Source: Pelagophyceae sp. CCMP2097 (Eukaryota > Sar > Pelagophyceae). Taken from it: a DNA stretch of 62,092 nucleotides. The DNA lies in NCBI GenBank assembly GCA_026770575.1, contig MU657165.1, forward strand, positions 727,948-790,039, written 5' to 3'. The notes under the pieces are model-generated. The model saw nothing but the letters and a program-made list of their open reading frames with translations. It made no database searches and had not been told where the DNA came from. Position 1 is the stretch's first letter, and every line of letters starts with the position of its first letter. This document shows, piece by piece, positions 61,957 through 62,092 of this stretch. The position numbers and the translations under genes are program-made.

Positions 61957-62092
61957 GATGTGTGGACAGCGAACTGGAACTAGGGTACAATAATTGTTGA
62001 GACAAATGCACATTAGTCGGCGTTGGTCGCACATCAAATCCGGAGGAGCTCAATAGTGTCTATCGCAAAAAACTTGGACCACATTAGTTACC

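Overview
This 62 kb window is nuclear DNA from a GC-rich, compact, intron-bearing eukaryote, not a bacterium. Genes lie on both strands with short spacers, and most are split by introns of about 45-110 bp. The best guess is a pelagophyte-like photosynthetic stramenopile (Aureococcus or Pelagomonas type). This is inference from four things: tiny GC-rich introns, two copies of an introner-like intron family, a Tat-translocase gene with a signal-plus-transit leader suited to a secondary plastid, and a long 37-residue HPR-type repeat protein.

Layout. 1-5.2 kb: the end of a Sel1-repeat gene, a SAM methyltransferase (minus), a 65-bp hairpin transposable element with a 9-bp target duplication, and a broken SF2 helicase with helicase-associated repeats (minus). 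5.5-11.5 kb: a plastid AtpI/CGLD22-like membrane protein (plus), a GNAT acetyltransferase (minus), a fucosyltransferase-like enzyme, a small membrane protein and a secreted acidic protein (all plus). 11.7-15.1 kb: a large RPAP3/SPAG1-like TPR co-chaperone with an acidic repeat array. 15.2-20.3 kb: an unknown membrane protein, a small plus-strand gene ending in a 75-bp tandem repeat, and the SM protein SLY1 (minus). 20.5-26.1 kb: an unknown leader-bearing protein, a gene-poor stretch, a SHIPPO-repeat ciliary protein and an F-box/LRR protein. 26.3-33.5 kb: a ThDP-dependent acetolactate-synthase-like enzyme (plus), a PARP-finger/HIRAN/SNF2/RING protein of the HLTF/Rad5 class (minus) and a TPR-prolyl 4-hydroxylase (minus). 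33.9-43.3 kb: a bestrophin, a fold-back element, a mitochondrial-type RRM protein, a 13-unit HPR protein, a membrane-anchored GH81 beta-1,3-glucanase and a short unknown gene. 43.6-52.4 kb: the complete spliceosomal gene PRP8 in 10 exons. 52.7-62.1 kb: an EGF-type membrane protein, a plastid TatA/Hcf106, a TPR/inositol-5-phosphatase-like/C2 fusion, an ARMT1-like DUF89 protein and an NmrA-like reductase with a one-base frameshift.

There is no operon logic; neighbours are functionally unrelated. Several gene pairs are divergent with spacers of about 60-450 bp that may act as shared promoters. The main biological thread is splicing. The window holds PRP8, about three dozen introns whose donors mostly read GTGCG, one GC-AG intron, and two near-identical introns with GTAAGT donors in unrelated genes, which are probably recent introner insertions. 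Exon joins were inferred by eye from reading-frame continuity and family conservation; where I give exact joins the codon phases add up.
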